From JAWKUK01 sp041398605 (lineage in GTDB: Bacteria > Planctomycetota > UBA1135 > GCA-002686595): DNA of 64,000 nucleotides. Location: NCBI GenBank assembly GCA_041398605.1, contig JAWKUK010000012.1, positions 124,001 to 188,000 of the forward strand. Direction: 5' to 3'. The notes under the pieces were generated by a model. It made no database searches. It saw nothing but the letters and a program-made list of their open reading frames with translations, and was not told the origin of the DNA. Position 1 is the stretch's first letter; each line of letters begins with the position of its first letter. The translations under genes were made by a program, and so were the position numbers. Shown here in pieces: positions 8,970-16,680 of this stretch.

Positions 8970-10226
8970 TCAGCGCCCGCGCGCGAGGGCGGCGTCGACG
9001 CGGTCGAGGACGCGCCGCAGCTCGCCCGCGCCGCGCAAGGCGTCGAACCGCATCCCGCCGTGCCACGCTTCACCCGCGAGCGCGGCGCTCGCGGCCTCGT
9101 CCCGCGCTGCCACCCAGGCGGCCGGAAGCGGCGCGCTGGGCTCCAGCGCGTCGCGTTGGCCGTAGAGCTGGCCTAGCGGCTGCGCGGCGCCGGCGCCCTC
9201 CCAGTGCGACCCGATCGGCGCGATGGGGGCGAGGAAGCGGCGCGCGCGCCGCGTCGTCTCGGGCGCGCCCTCGCCCAAGAGGTCGGGCGCGAGCGTGCCT
9301 GAGAACGGCGCCCGCGCGCACAGGAGGTCCGTGCCCTCGGCGTCGAGGCGCGCGGCGATCGTGCGCAGCGCGTCGGGCGTTGCCATGACGCGGTCCATGA
9401 TCGCGGGCGGCGCCACGGCGAGCGCGCTCTCTGGTCCGGCTTCCAGCGTCGCTGCGACCGTCACTTGGCGCGCGTCGGCGGTGAGGCGCAGCGTGCGCAC
9501 GACCTCGTTGAGCTGCGCTGTCGGCCACGCGGCGCCGTCGGGCTGCGCGACGACGAGCGCGTTGTGCCCGGCGAGGTGCGCGGCGGCGACGAGGCGCGCG
9601 AGGTGCGCGGCCGAGACGCTGCCGTCGGCCTCCAGCAGCGCTGCGGGCGTGAGGACGAGCGCGCGCCAGCGCACCGACGGCGCGTCGACGATGCGGGCGG
9701 GCGCGACGAGGGCGCTGGGCGGCGGGGCGCTCGTGGCCGCTGTGGGCGCGCCGGCCGGCGGCGCGGTGGGCGGCGCGGTGGGCTGGGCGAGCTGCAGGAA
9801 CCGCGCGGCGCCGCGCGCCGCGCCGCGGACGGTCTGGCCGGAGATCAGCACGTGGTCGAGCACTTCGACGAAGAAGGCCTCGTCGTTCTGGCGCAGCTCG
9901 ACGGGCAGGTACCCGAGCGTCAGCACGATGTCCCCGGAGCGCGCGGGTTTGCCGGCCACGGCGAGCGAGACACCCGTGACGGCGGCGAAGTCGGCGGCGA
10001 GGACGTGGGCGAGGGGCTCCAGCGCCTCCTCGGTGAAGACGACGCGCCCGGCGCCGGTCAGCTCGAGCGGCGCCCAGCGGGGCTCGAACAGCAGCGGCTC
10101 GGGGCACAACGGCGGCGCCTCGACGGGGCCGGGGCCGCCGTATCCAGCGTCCTGGTCCGGGTCCTGAGCCGGCGGCCCAAACGTGACCCCCGCGGCGGCG
10201 AGGGCGAGCGAAACGAGGAGTGTCAT
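8970..10226 (-). CDS. Exported GH20 (beta-hexosaminidase)-like protein, probably degenerate
   Basis: This is a 418-residue protein. The start was placed at the ATG at 10226, which gives a signal peptide (LLVSLALAAAGVTFG); the frame is open 41 codons further upstream but that stretch is Arg-rich. Residues about 60-150 resemble the non-catalytic domain that precedes the GH20 barrel ('LAADFAAVTGVSLAVAG', 'DIVLTLGYLP', 'RGAARGAARFLQLA'). After an Ala/Pro-rich linker, 'VRWRALVLTPAALLEA' resembles the entry to the barrel. The Asp-Glu catalytic pair of GH20 is not evident, so activity is doubtful. It would be periplasmic or extracellular. It converges on the ABC transporter gene. Confidence 0.6.
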   Translation of the reverse strand: MTLLVSLALAAAGVTFGPPAQDPDQDAGYGGPGPVEAPPLCPEPLLFEPRWAPLELTGAGRVVFTEEALEPLAHVLAADFAAVTGVSLAVAGKPARSGDIVLTLGYLPVELRQNDEAFFVEVLDHVLISGQTVRGAARGAARFLQLAQPTAPPTAPPAGAPTAATSAPPPSALVAPARIVDAPSVRWRALVLTPAALLEADGSVSAAHLARLVAAAHLAGHNALVVAQPDGAAWPTAQLNEVVRTLRLTADARQVTVAATLEAGPESALAVAPPAIMDRVMATPDALRTIAARLDAEGTDLLCARAPFSGTLAPDLLGEGAPETTRRARRFLAPIAPIGSHWEGAGAAQPLGQLYGQRDALEPSAPLPAAWVAARDEAASAALAGEAWHGGMRFDALRGAGELRRVLDRVDAALARGR

Positions 10227-10256
10227 CCCCCCGATTGTGCCCGTCGCCGCGCGCGG

Positions 10257-10314
10257 TGTCGCGGCGATTCGACGTGTCGCGCAGCCGCGACGCGGCGTGT
10301 CGCGCCCATGCGAC
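10257..10314. repeat. Three tandem GTCGC...GCGAC palindromic units upstream of the GH20-like gene
   Basis: Three imperfect units of 18-23 bp each begin GTGTCGCG and contain a small inverted repeat. The clearest is GTCGCG-CAGC-CGCGAC at 10276-10291; the third is GTCGC at 10299-10303 with GCGAC at 10310-10314. They lie 30-90 bp upstream of the minus-strand start at 10226, a position suitable for operator sites. A related GTGTCCGACAC palindrome occurs near 12405, also upstream of a Zn-ribbon copy. Confidence 0.4.
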
Positions 10315-10425
10315 GCGGCGGGCGGCGGGCGGCCCGCGAGGGCGCGCACGTCGGGGCCATTGGATGCGCATAAAGCCTACGCGGACAGCAGGTTATGGCG
10401 CATGGATCGGCGCTCCCAGGCCGCT

Positions 10426-10441
10426 TGGCACTGGCGTGGCT
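10426..10441 (+). promoter_or_regulatory. Possible sigma-54 (-24/-12) promoter of Zn-ribbon copy 1
   Basis: TGGCAC, five bases, then TGGCT. This differs from the sigma-54 consensus (TGGCAC-N5-TTGCW) at one -12 position (G for T). It ends about 38 bp before the ATG at 10480, which is a suitable distance. The same element precedes the second gene copy at 12545. However, the whole region is duplicated, so conservation of the element is not independent evidence. Confidence 0.3.
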
Positions 10442-10479
10442 CCTGCTCCATCGTCCACACGACGCCACGAGAGCCAGCC

Positions 10480-10698
10480 ATGCAAACCGCCGACTTCTAC
10501 GCCGCCACCAAGTACTGCCCCTGCTGCGACAAGAACGTCCGCTACCTGGCGAGCATCGAGGTGAGCTACTGCGTCGAGTGCGGCGGCGAGGTGCGCCTCT
10601 TCTCCGCGGCCGAGTGGACCGCCTTCAACGCGACGCTCGAGGCGCGCAAGTCCAAAGGCGGCCGCCCGCGCTCGAACTTCGGCCGGCGCGCCGCCTGA
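10480..10698 (+). CDS. Small Zn-ribbon protein, copy 1
   Basis: This 72-residue protein has two Cys pairs, 'YCPCCDKN' and 'YCVECGGE', spaced as in a Zn ribbon. A helical middle (AAEWTAFNATLEARKSK) is followed by a basic tail (GGRPRSNFGRRAA) that could bind nucleic acid. The ATG at 10480 was chosen because homology between the two copies starts there. A near-identical copy lies at 12599-12817, differing at 2 of 72 residues by eye. The family is not recognised. Small size, Zn ribbon and basic tail suggest an RNA-, DNA- or ribosome-associated factor, which is inference only. Confidence 0.72.
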   Translation: MQTADFYAATKYCPCCDKNVRYLASIEVSYCVECGGEVRLFSAAEWTAFNATLEARKSKGGRPRSNFGRRAA

Positions 10699-10841
10699 TC
10701 ACGCCCACGACGGGGCACACAGCGCGGCGACTGGTTCCCGCTGCGCCAGGCCCCGGTCGGGATTCCTGAAGCGACTGATTCTCTCTCTCCTTGTCCGTGA
10801 CGCGCCCCTGAGGCGCACTGTGTCGCACTGAGTCGCACTGG

Positions 10842-10869
10842 GGCCCGCCGTTCTCACGAACGACGGGCC
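10842..10869. terminator. Hairpin downstream of Zn-ribbon copy 1
   Basis: GGCCCG-C-CGTTC, loop TCAC, GAACG-A-CGGGCC: an 11-bp stem with one internal mismatch. A closely similar hairpin follows the second copy of the gene, so it belongs to the duplicated unit. No T-run follows. Just upstream (10813-10840) are three repeats of a CGCACTG core. Confidence 0.5.
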
Positions 10870-10897
10870 TCGCGCTTGATGGTCCAATGGAGCGCGT

Positions 10898-12285
10898 ATG
10901 GGCCGCACCTCCGTCACCCCTCGCCGCGCGCCCGCGTCCCGCTTGTCTGGATCGGGCAGGCTTCGTTCGAGCGCGCTCGGATTTGGCGCGCGGGCCTCGC
11001 GCGCTTTCGGGTGGTGCGCGCTGGCGATCGTGTGCGGCCTCGCGGCCCAAGCTGCCCGCGTCGCGCGCGCCGCGCCCCAGACGACCGCGCCCCAGACGAC
11101 CGCGCCGCAGACGACCGCGCTGCACCGCGCTGTCCTTATGAGCCCTGGCGGCGAGCTCGTCTTCGGGCTCTCCACGGTGCTCGCTTGGCCCGTCGGGCTC
11201 TCGAACGGCGCCGAGCACGTCCCGATCGAGGTCGCGGCTCAGGGCGAGCGCCTGACGCTGCGGATGCCGCCTTACGACTCAGAGCTCGTGCTCGACGTGA
11301 CGCAGCGGCACGGGGACTCGTTCTCTGCGACGGGCACGTGGACGAAGCGCAGCGCTTCCGGCGAGCAGGCGCTCGCAGCGCGTGTGGAGCCTTGGCCGTA
11401 CGTGGTCACCGACGGCCGAGGGGAGTCCGGTCCGACGTTCCAGATCGAGGGCGAGCCGCTCGACGTCGCGGGCCGTTGGAAGGTGCAGTTCGACGGCGAG
11501 CCGTACCCTGCGGTCGGCGTGTTCGCGGCGGTCGAGGGCTGCCCGGGCGAGGTCCGGTGGCACCTTCCTGGACGATGATGGGCGACTACCGCTATCTCGC
11601 GGGCACCGCGCGCGGCGCCGAGCTCGCGCTGTCGTGCTTCGATGGCGCGCACGCGTTCCTGTTCCGCGCGCGGCTCGGGGACGACGGCCGCTTGGTCGGC
11701 GACTTTTGGTCGGGCGCCAGCTGGCACCAGGCCTGGAGCGCTGAGCGTGACCCTGCGGCGGCCCTCCCTGACGCGTTCACGCTGTGCCGCGCCGACCCTG
11801 CGGTACGACTCGCGGACATTGAGCTGCAGAGCCTCGCGGGCGAAATGAGCAGCCTGGGCCCAGCGCCTGGACGCGCGACGCCAGCAGCGCCACCGGGACG
11901 TGGTGCCCGAACTGTGGCGAGATGCGGCCGCGCTGATGCGCGAGAGCTGCGCGAGGCCTATGGGCCGCGGCAGCCCGAAGTCATCGGCCTCGCGTTCGAA
12001 GCGGGCGACGACCCCGCCGCCAAGCGCGCGCGGGTGCTCGACTACACCCGCGCGCGTGGCGCGGACTGGCCGATCTTCTTGGCGGGCCCGCCGGACAAAC
12101 GCGCGGCGCGGGCGGCGTTCCCGGTGCTCGACCAGGTGCACGCGTACCCGACGACGCTCTTCGTCGACGCGGAGGGCGTGGTCCGCGCGGTGTACACGGG
12201 CTTCTCGGGCCCAGCGACGGGCGCAGCGCACGAGGAGCTGAAGCGCGCGTTCCGCGCACAGGTCGAGCGCCTCCTCGGGGAGTGA
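10898..12285 (+). pseudogene. TlpA-like thioredoxin-fold protein with multiple frameshifts
   Basis: Homology to exported TlpA-like redoxins runs through this interval but changes frame about five times. 10898-11555 encodes an N-terminal signal/anchor and beta-domain, including three 5-residue APQTT repeats. Near 11555 and 11571 one extra base each breaks 'GGTFL|TMMGDYRYLAG'. From about 11575 the frame encodes 'GAELALSCFDGAHAFLF' and 'ARLGDDGRLVGDFWSG'. The redox motif 'GTWCPNCGE' is at 11895-11921 in another frame, 'DAAALMRE' follows in a third, and from about 11950 the frame is the earlier one ('LREAYGPRQPEVIGLAFEAG', 'YPTTLFVDAEGVVRAVYTG'), ending at 12285. The part preceding the CxxC is also shortened. 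The gene is either decayed or in a poorly called stretch. It sits between the two Zn-ribbon copies. Confidence 0.75.
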
Positions 12286-12598
12286 ACGGCGAGCCCTCGG
12301 CCCACTTGCTTCGGCTGGGTCACGGAGCTGTTTGCCCGGCCGCCAAAGGACGCGTCGCTCGCGCGGCCGGTCGCGCGCGAACTGCGGCGTCGCGCTGGTT
12401 GGACGTGTCCGACACGCGCGACACGGCGCGTCGCGTTCTTTGGACACCATTCTTCGAGTGGCGGCCGACGTCGACGCGGTCACTGCGATGTAAGTGACTG
12501 TCCCTGGTGGGTTTGCGCGCGGCCGATGCGCGCTTGGCCGGACTTGGCACCGGCGTGGCTTCTGCTCCATCGTCCACACGACGCCACGAGAGCCAGCC
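12286..12598. other. 313-bp non-coding stretch
   Basis: No convincing gene is seen here. It holds a GTGTCCGACAC palindrome with nearby GCGACAC and GTCGCG elements around 12405-12436. From about 12543 it contains the duplicated leader of the second Zn-ribbon gene, including the possible sigma-54 element. Confidence 0.5.
12545..12560 (+). promoter_or_regulatory. Possible sigma-54 (-24/-12) promoter of Zn-ribbon copy 2
   Basis: TGGCAC, CGGCG, TGGCT, placed as in copy 1, about 38 bp before the ATG at 12599. One core base differs from the -12 consensus. Compared with copy 1 the spacer has one change. The caveat about shared duplicated ancestry applies. Confidence 0.3.
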
Positions 12599-12817
12599 AT
12601 GCAAACCGCCGACTTCTACGCCGCCACCAAGTACTGCCCCTGCTGCGACAAGAACGTCCGCTACCTGGCGAGCATCGAGGTGAGCTACTGCGTCGAGTGC
12701 GGCAGCGAAGTCCGCCTCTTCTCCGCGGCCGAGTGGACCGCCTTCAACGCGACGCTCGAGGCGCGCAAGTCCAAAGGCGGCCGCCCGCGCTCGAACTTCG
12801 GCAAGCGCGCCGCCTGA
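12599..12817 (+). CDS. Small Zn-ribbon protein, copy 2
   Basis: This 72-residue near-duplicate of the protein at 10480-10698 has Gly-to-Ser after the second Cys pair ('CVECGSE') and Arg-to-Lys in the tail ('NFGKRAA'). Both Cys pairs and the basic tail are intact. The nucleotide identity extends roughly 50 bp upstream and 70-100 bp downstream of the coding region and includes the terminator-like hairpin, so the repeat unit is a whole transcription unit. The near identity implies recent duplication or gene conversion. Function unknown. Confidence 0.72.
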   Translation: MQTADFYAATKYCPCCDKNVRYLASIEVSYCVECGSEVRLFSAAEWTAFNATLEARKSKGGRPRSNFGKRAA

Positions 12818-12923
12818 TCACGCCCACGACGGGGCACCTCGCGCGGCGACTGGTTCCCGCTGCGCACGCCCCAGTCGGGATTCCTGGTTCGATTCTCTCT
12901 CTCCTGGTTCTGACTGTGCCGCT

Positions 12924-12955
12924 GAGGCCCGCCGTTCGCTCGAACGTCGGGCCTC
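12924..12955. terminator. Hairpin downstream of Zn-ribbon copy 2
   Basis: GAGGCCCG-C-CGTTCG, loop CT, CGAACG-T-CGGGCCTC: a 14-bp stem with one internal mismatch, followed by GCGCTTCTTCG. It is equivalent to the hairpin after copy 1. It may also serve the minus-strand gene that ends at 13025. Confidence 0.6.
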
Positions 12956-13024
12956 GCGCTTCTTCGAGCCGCTTCAGGCATCTGCGCGCTTGCTCGAGTT
13001 TGCTCGAGCTCGCTCAGGGCGCGC

Positions 13025-13909
13025 TCAGGCCCAGCTCGGCCGCGCGCGCAGCTTCACCGCCCGGCCATGGGTCGGGTGCTCGAAGCGCAAGCCCGCAGCG
13101 TGCAGGAAATAGCCGCCGAGCCCCGGCGGCACGTCCTCCGCGATGCCGCCGCCCGGCGCAAAGAGGCGGTCGCCGACGAGCGGCGCGCCGCACGCCGCCA
13201 GGTGGATGCGGATCTGGTCCGGGCGCCCCGTGATCGGCTGCGCCGCGACGAGCGAGCGCTCCTTGGCCGCGTCGCGCGCGAGCACGCGGAGCCGCGTGTG
13301 GGAGGCCTTCCCGCCCGCTTGCGCGCACCACACGACGATCGGACCGTGGGGGATCGGCCCGATCGGGTGCCGCGCCTGCACCGACGTCGGCAGCCCCGTC
13401 CCGCGCGCGAGCGCGAGGTACGTCTTGCACGGCTCGCGGCGCCGGAATTGCGCGCACAGCGACGCGCGCGCCTGTCTCGTCTTCCCAAAGAGCACGAGCC
13501 CCGACGTCCCGCGGCCGAGCCGGTGCACGTGCGAGGCGTCCGCCCGGTCCGGCGCGCTCACGCGGACCTGGTGCCAGAGCGTGTGCTCCTGGAACGTGCC
13601 CCCTGGCTGGACCTGCAGCCCGGACGACTTCGTGACGACGAGCACGTCCGCGTCCTCATACACGACGTCGAAGGCCAGCGGCGCGTCGGGCTCCTCCCAC
13701 GGCGGCCGGTGAAACGTGACGCGGTCGCCCGCCGCGAGGACGCGCAAGGGGTCGGCCGTCACGCCGTTGATCCGCACCTGCCCTGCGTCGATCCGCGCGC
13801 GCCACTCGGCCTCGGTGGCGCGCGTGAACACCGCCACGTGGTGCGCCAAGACGGTGCGCCCTGCTGTGGCAGGCTGGATGAAGTGCCGGTAGACGTAACC
13901 TTGGTTCAC
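13025..13909 (-). CDS. RluA-family pseudouridine synthase-like protein with Asp-to-Gly at the catalytic position
   Basis: This is about 294 residues from a GTG at 13909 (VNQGYVYRHFIQPAT). The frame is open well upstream, but that sequence does not look like family sequence. An S4-like RNA-binding segment ('WRARIDAGQVRINGVTAD', then 'VLAAGDRVTFHRPPWEE') precedes the synthase fold ('DVVYEDADVLVVTKSSGLQV'). The motif normally written HRLDRxTSG reads 'HRLGRGTSGLVLFGKT', so the catalytic Asp is Gly. The C-terminal 'GRPDQIRIHLAACGAPLVGD' and 'FLHAAGLRFEHP' blocks are well kept. Either this is a subfamily with an altered active site or an RNA-binding protein without synthase activity. Canonical members modify uridines in rRNA or tRNA. 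Confidence 0.85.
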   Translation of the reverse strand: MNQGYVYRHFIQPATAGRTVLAHHVAVFTRATEAEWRARIDAGQVRINGVTADPLRVLAAGDRVTFHRPPWEEPDAPLAFDVVYEDADVLVVTKSSGLQVQPGGTFQEHTLWHQVRVSAPDRADASHVHRLGRGTSGLVLFGKTRQARASLCAQFRRREPCKTYLALARGTGLPTSVQARHPIGPIPHGPIVVWCAQAGGKASHTRLRVLARDAAKERSLVAAQPITGRPDQIRIHLAACGAPLVGDRLFAPGGGIAEDVPPGLGGYFLHAAGLRFEHPTHGRAVKLRARPSWA

Positions 13910-14077
13910 GGGCGCGCATTGGAGCGCGGGCCCGGCCCCGGCCGCAACGGACCTGCATCCATCCGCTCGGATCCGCGGGGCCAACGCCTTGGGCGCGGCG
14001 CCGTACAGGCCGATGAACGTCCGAGCTACGATGCGGTCCGCATCGCCCCACAGCCCGCCGCGCACTCCCTGTGTCCC

Positions 14078-15817
14078 ATGTCGATCCCGCTCCTCGGCGC
14101 CCTCGCGTCCTCGCTCCTCTCCCTCGCCGCGGCCCCGGCGGCCCAGCAGGAGGCCAGCCCGAGTGAGGCGCCGGGCGCCGCGCACGCTTGGACCGCGACC
14201 ACAGCAGGGGACACGCGGGCGGACGGTGTCGAGGCCGAGCTCGCCGCCCTCGTTCAACGTGACCTCGACCTGCCGGCGGCGCAGGCGCGCGCGGCTGCGC
14301 TCGGGCGCGAGCTCCTCGTCGTCGTCACTGGCGACCATGCGCACGGCGAGGCAGCGCTCTCGCTGCAAGAGCGGCTCGTGCACGGGATCGTCCTCGCGGA
14401 TCCGCGCGTGAGGAGCCGCATCGCAGAGCGGTTTGTCGTCGCCACGGTCGAGACGAGCGACGAGGCGCTGCGCTCGGTCATCGCGCGCCGCATGCGGGAC
14501 TCGCTCGAGTTCGACGTCCCGAGCGCCGAGAAGCCGCTGCGCGGCCTGACGCCGCCCGCGCTCGCGCTCGTCGATGCTGACGGCCACGTGTCGCATGCGC
14601 TCGAGCGCCTCGCGCCGGCGGACCCGGGCTCCGTCGCCGCGTGGCTCGACCAGGCGGGGCTGCGCGTCGATGTGAACCAGGACGACGTCGTCGGCGCCGC
14701 GTACCTCGACGCCGCACGCGCGCCGCGCGCAGAGCAGCCCGCGCTCCTCGCCGCGCTCGTCGCGGAGCACCCGGGGTCACCGTGGGCGTTGAAGGCCCGC
14801 GCGCGCGCGGCTTACGTCGCCGACTTCTCGGACTTCGAGCTCTTTCGCTTGCCGCTGCGCCCACGCCCCGAGCACGAGGTCATCGCCGAGGCCACGGCGC
14901 GGCTCTTGGAGGCGCAGCAGCCCGACGGCTCGTTCCCAGGGTCCTACGCCGTGCCCGCGTGCCAGGTCACTGCGTTCGCCGCGCTCGCCCTGCACTCCGT
15001 CGGCGCCCACGACGCGGCGCAGCGGGCCGTCGAATGGCTCGACACGTGCGGCGTCCACGCGGAGCGCGCAGGGGACGCCCTCCTCGCCGCGACGTGGGCC
15101 GACATTCAACTGACGCGCTACGCCGTCGGGTGGTCGCGCGCGGAGGAGGTCGAGGCGGCGCTCGCGACCCTGGTCGCTGCGGCCGATCCGAACGGGGGCT
15201 GGACGAGCGCCGGGTCGCTCGGCGCGCGCTGGATCGACGCCGCGGGCGCCGCGCCGCGCGTGTCCAGTGTGCACACGGGGTTCGCCCTCGACGTGCTCCT
15301 GCGCGCGCGCGCGGCCGAGGGTGAGGTCGGCGAGTTCGCCCTCGATGACGCGCTCCTCGCGCGCGCGGCGGACGCGCTCGTCGCCCTGCGCGGCGCCAAG
15401 GGCCATTACTCCGACCTCATCGAGCCGCCGCCCGGCGACACGGGTCGCGGCATGTGCGGCCTGACGTTCGCGGCGGACGCGGCCCTCACGCGGCTGGAGC
15501 GCATCAAGCGCCGAGGCGCCACCGCGGCGATCGACGTCTACTTCGAAGAGCTCGCCGACCTGCGCGCGAGCGAGGCGCTCGGCGGCGTTGGCGCGCGGCA
15601 CCCGGCGCTGACCGGTGAGACCCGCGCCCTCGGGTGGCTCGGCTACGCGCGCCTCACGACGGCCGCGCCGGGGCGTGCGCTCCTCCGTCGCGACGGGCGG
15701 CTGCGCCGCGTCGTGTCGGCGTCGGTCGGCGCGGACTCGACGTGGCTCGACACCTGCGAGCAGGGGTGGGTGGTCTCGACGGCGCTGGCTGTGATCACCC
15801 TCGAAGTGACCCGCTAA
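14078..15817 (+). CDS. Exported protein with thioredoxin-like and alpha/alpha-toroid regions
   Basis: This is a 579-residue protein starting at ATG 14078 with a signal peptide (LLGALASSLLSLAAAPAAQ). Residues about 75-190 resemble a thioredoxin-like fold without a CxxC pair ('RELLVVVTGDHAHGEA', 'RFVVATVETSDEALR', 'PPALALVDADGHV'). Residues about 270-560 carry repeats like those of prenyltransferase/squalene-cyclase toroids ('ATARLLEAQQPDGSF', 'LVAAADPNGGWTSAG', 'RGAKGHYSDLIEPP', 'TWLDTCEQGWVVSTALAV'). The upstream minus-strand gene is divergent. No catalytic residues can be assigned; related planctomycetal proteins are annotated only as prenyltransferase/squalene oxidase repeat proteins. Confidence 0.75.
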   Translation: MSIPLLGALASSLLSLAAAPAAQQEASPSEAPGAAHAWTATTAGDTRADGVEAELAALVQRDLDLPAAQARAAALGRELLVVVTGDHAHGEAALSLQERLVHGIVLADPRVRSRIAERFVVATVETSDEALRSVIARRMRDSLEFDVPSAEKPLRGLTPPALALVDADGHVSHALERLAPADPGSVAAWLDQAGLRVDVNQDDVVGAAYLDAARAPRAEQPALLAALVAEHPGSPWALKARARAAYVADFSDFELFRLPLRPRPEHEVIAEATARLLEAQQPDGSFPGSYAVPACQVTAFAALALHSVGAHDAAQRAVEWLDTCGVHAERAGDALLAATWADIQLTRYAVGWSRAEEVEAALATLVAAADPNGGWTSAGSLGARWIDAAGAAPRVSSVHTGFALDVLLRARAAEGEVGEFALDDALLARAADALVALRGAKGHYSDLIEPPPGDTGRGMCGLTFAADAALTRLERIKRRGATAAIDVYFEELADLRASEALGGVGARHPALTGETRALGWLGYARLTTAAPGRALLRRDGRLRRVVSASVGADSTWLDTCEQGWVVSTALAVITLEVTR

Positions 15818-15965
15818 GGGCCGCCACGCCGCCGGAACCTCGGGCTGCCCCCCGGGTTTCGGAGGTGTGTTCTGCGACCCCGAGCCGCGACCTTTTAGAG
15901 ACGCTCCGCTCGTTTTGGGCAGAATCTCACGCCGAAGCAGGCCGTTCAGACGACATTGAGATCCG

Positions 15966-16589
15966 GTGAGACCGACGCGCGACCAGCACGACGCCACGAC
16001 CGCGGGCACGCTCGAGCGAGCGCCCGGGGCCGCGCATCGGCCCGCCCGGCTGCACGCGCTGCAGGGGCGTGGCGCCGCGACGAGCGGCGCCCCTTCGCGC
16101 AGGGTCACGTGGGCCCGCGGCGTTTGGGCCGCGATGCTGGTCCTCCACCTCTGGCCGCTGGCCAAGGTCGGGGCGGGGATCTTCGCCGGCGAGGGCGGCC
16201 TGCCAGGCTTCCTCGCGCTGCTCGCGGCGCAGGCGCTCTTCGCCGCGAAGCTCGCAGACGTGCGCTGGCTCCGATTGCCCTCGCGCCGCGGCGCCGTCGT
16301 CGCGTTCCTGATCGCGACGTGCCTCGCGCACCCGGAGGTCGCGTTCGAGCAGCTCGGCCTCGCCTCGAAGACCGCCGCCGTCGTGACCCTCGCCGTCGCG
16401 CCCGCCGCGGCGCGGGCTGAGCCCAAGCGTTGGCTCGCTCGCTTCCTGCGCGACGCCGCGCGCGCTGGCGCGCTCTGGCGCGACCAGGCCGGCCTCCTCG
16501 TCCGCCGTCGCCGCGCGCTCGCGCCGGTGCCGGTGCCCGTCCAGGGCGCGCGCTTCGGCCGCGCGCCGCCCCGTTCGATCCGCCACTGA
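15966..16589 (+). CDS. Small membrane protein of unknown function
   Basis: This is 207 residues from a GTG at 15966. Three likely TM segments are 'GVWAAMLVLHLWPLAKVG', 'FLALLAAQALFAAKLA' and 'GAVVAFLIATCLAHPEV', with a further weak hydrophobic stretch near 'TAAVVTLAVAPAAA'. The N-terminus (about 45 residues) and C-terminus are Arg-rich and probably cytosolic. It lies 90 bp upstream of the haem operon on the same strand, so co-transcription is possible. The family is not recognised. Confidence 0.55.
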   Translation: MRPTRDQHDATTAGTLERAPGAAHRPARLHALQGRGAATSGAPSRRVTWARGVWAAMLVLHLWPLAKVGAGIFAGEGGLPGFLALLAAQALFAAKLADVRWLRLPSRRGAVVAFLIATCLAHPEVAFEQLGLASKTAAVVTLAVAPAAARAEPKRWLARFLRDAARAGALWRDQAGLLVRRRRALAPVPVPVQGARFGRAPPRSIRH

Positions 16590-16664
16590 TGTGCGGCGCG
16601 CGGCCTGCGCGCGCTGCTGGATCGACGCTTAGGACGATGCCTCGGGCGCCCTGCCTGGGGTCTA

Positions 16665-16680
16665 CCGGAGGAGGCTCCGG
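16665..16680 (+). promoter_or_regulatory. Shine-Dalgarno within a perfect hairpin at the hemH-hemA start
   Basis: CCGGAG-GAGG-CTCCGG forms a 6-bp stem with a 4-base loop. The Shine-Dalgarno GGAGGAGG lies at 16667-16674 across the left arm and loop, and the last G of the right arm is the first base of the GTG start at 16680. Folding would hide the ribosome site. This strong Shine-Dalgarno is also the reason for choosing the GTG at 16680. Confidence 0.55.

Noticed and set aside
8939..9176. C-terminal extension of the second ABC subunit
   Set aside because: It arises only from a one-base frame change, is antisense to the GH20-like gene and has no ABC-family similarity. The restored frame stops at 8938.
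13067..14077. Upstream 337-codon extension of the toroid-protein frame
   Set aside because: It is antisense to the RluA-type gene and has Arg-rich composition. The ATG at 14078 starts directly with a signal peptide.
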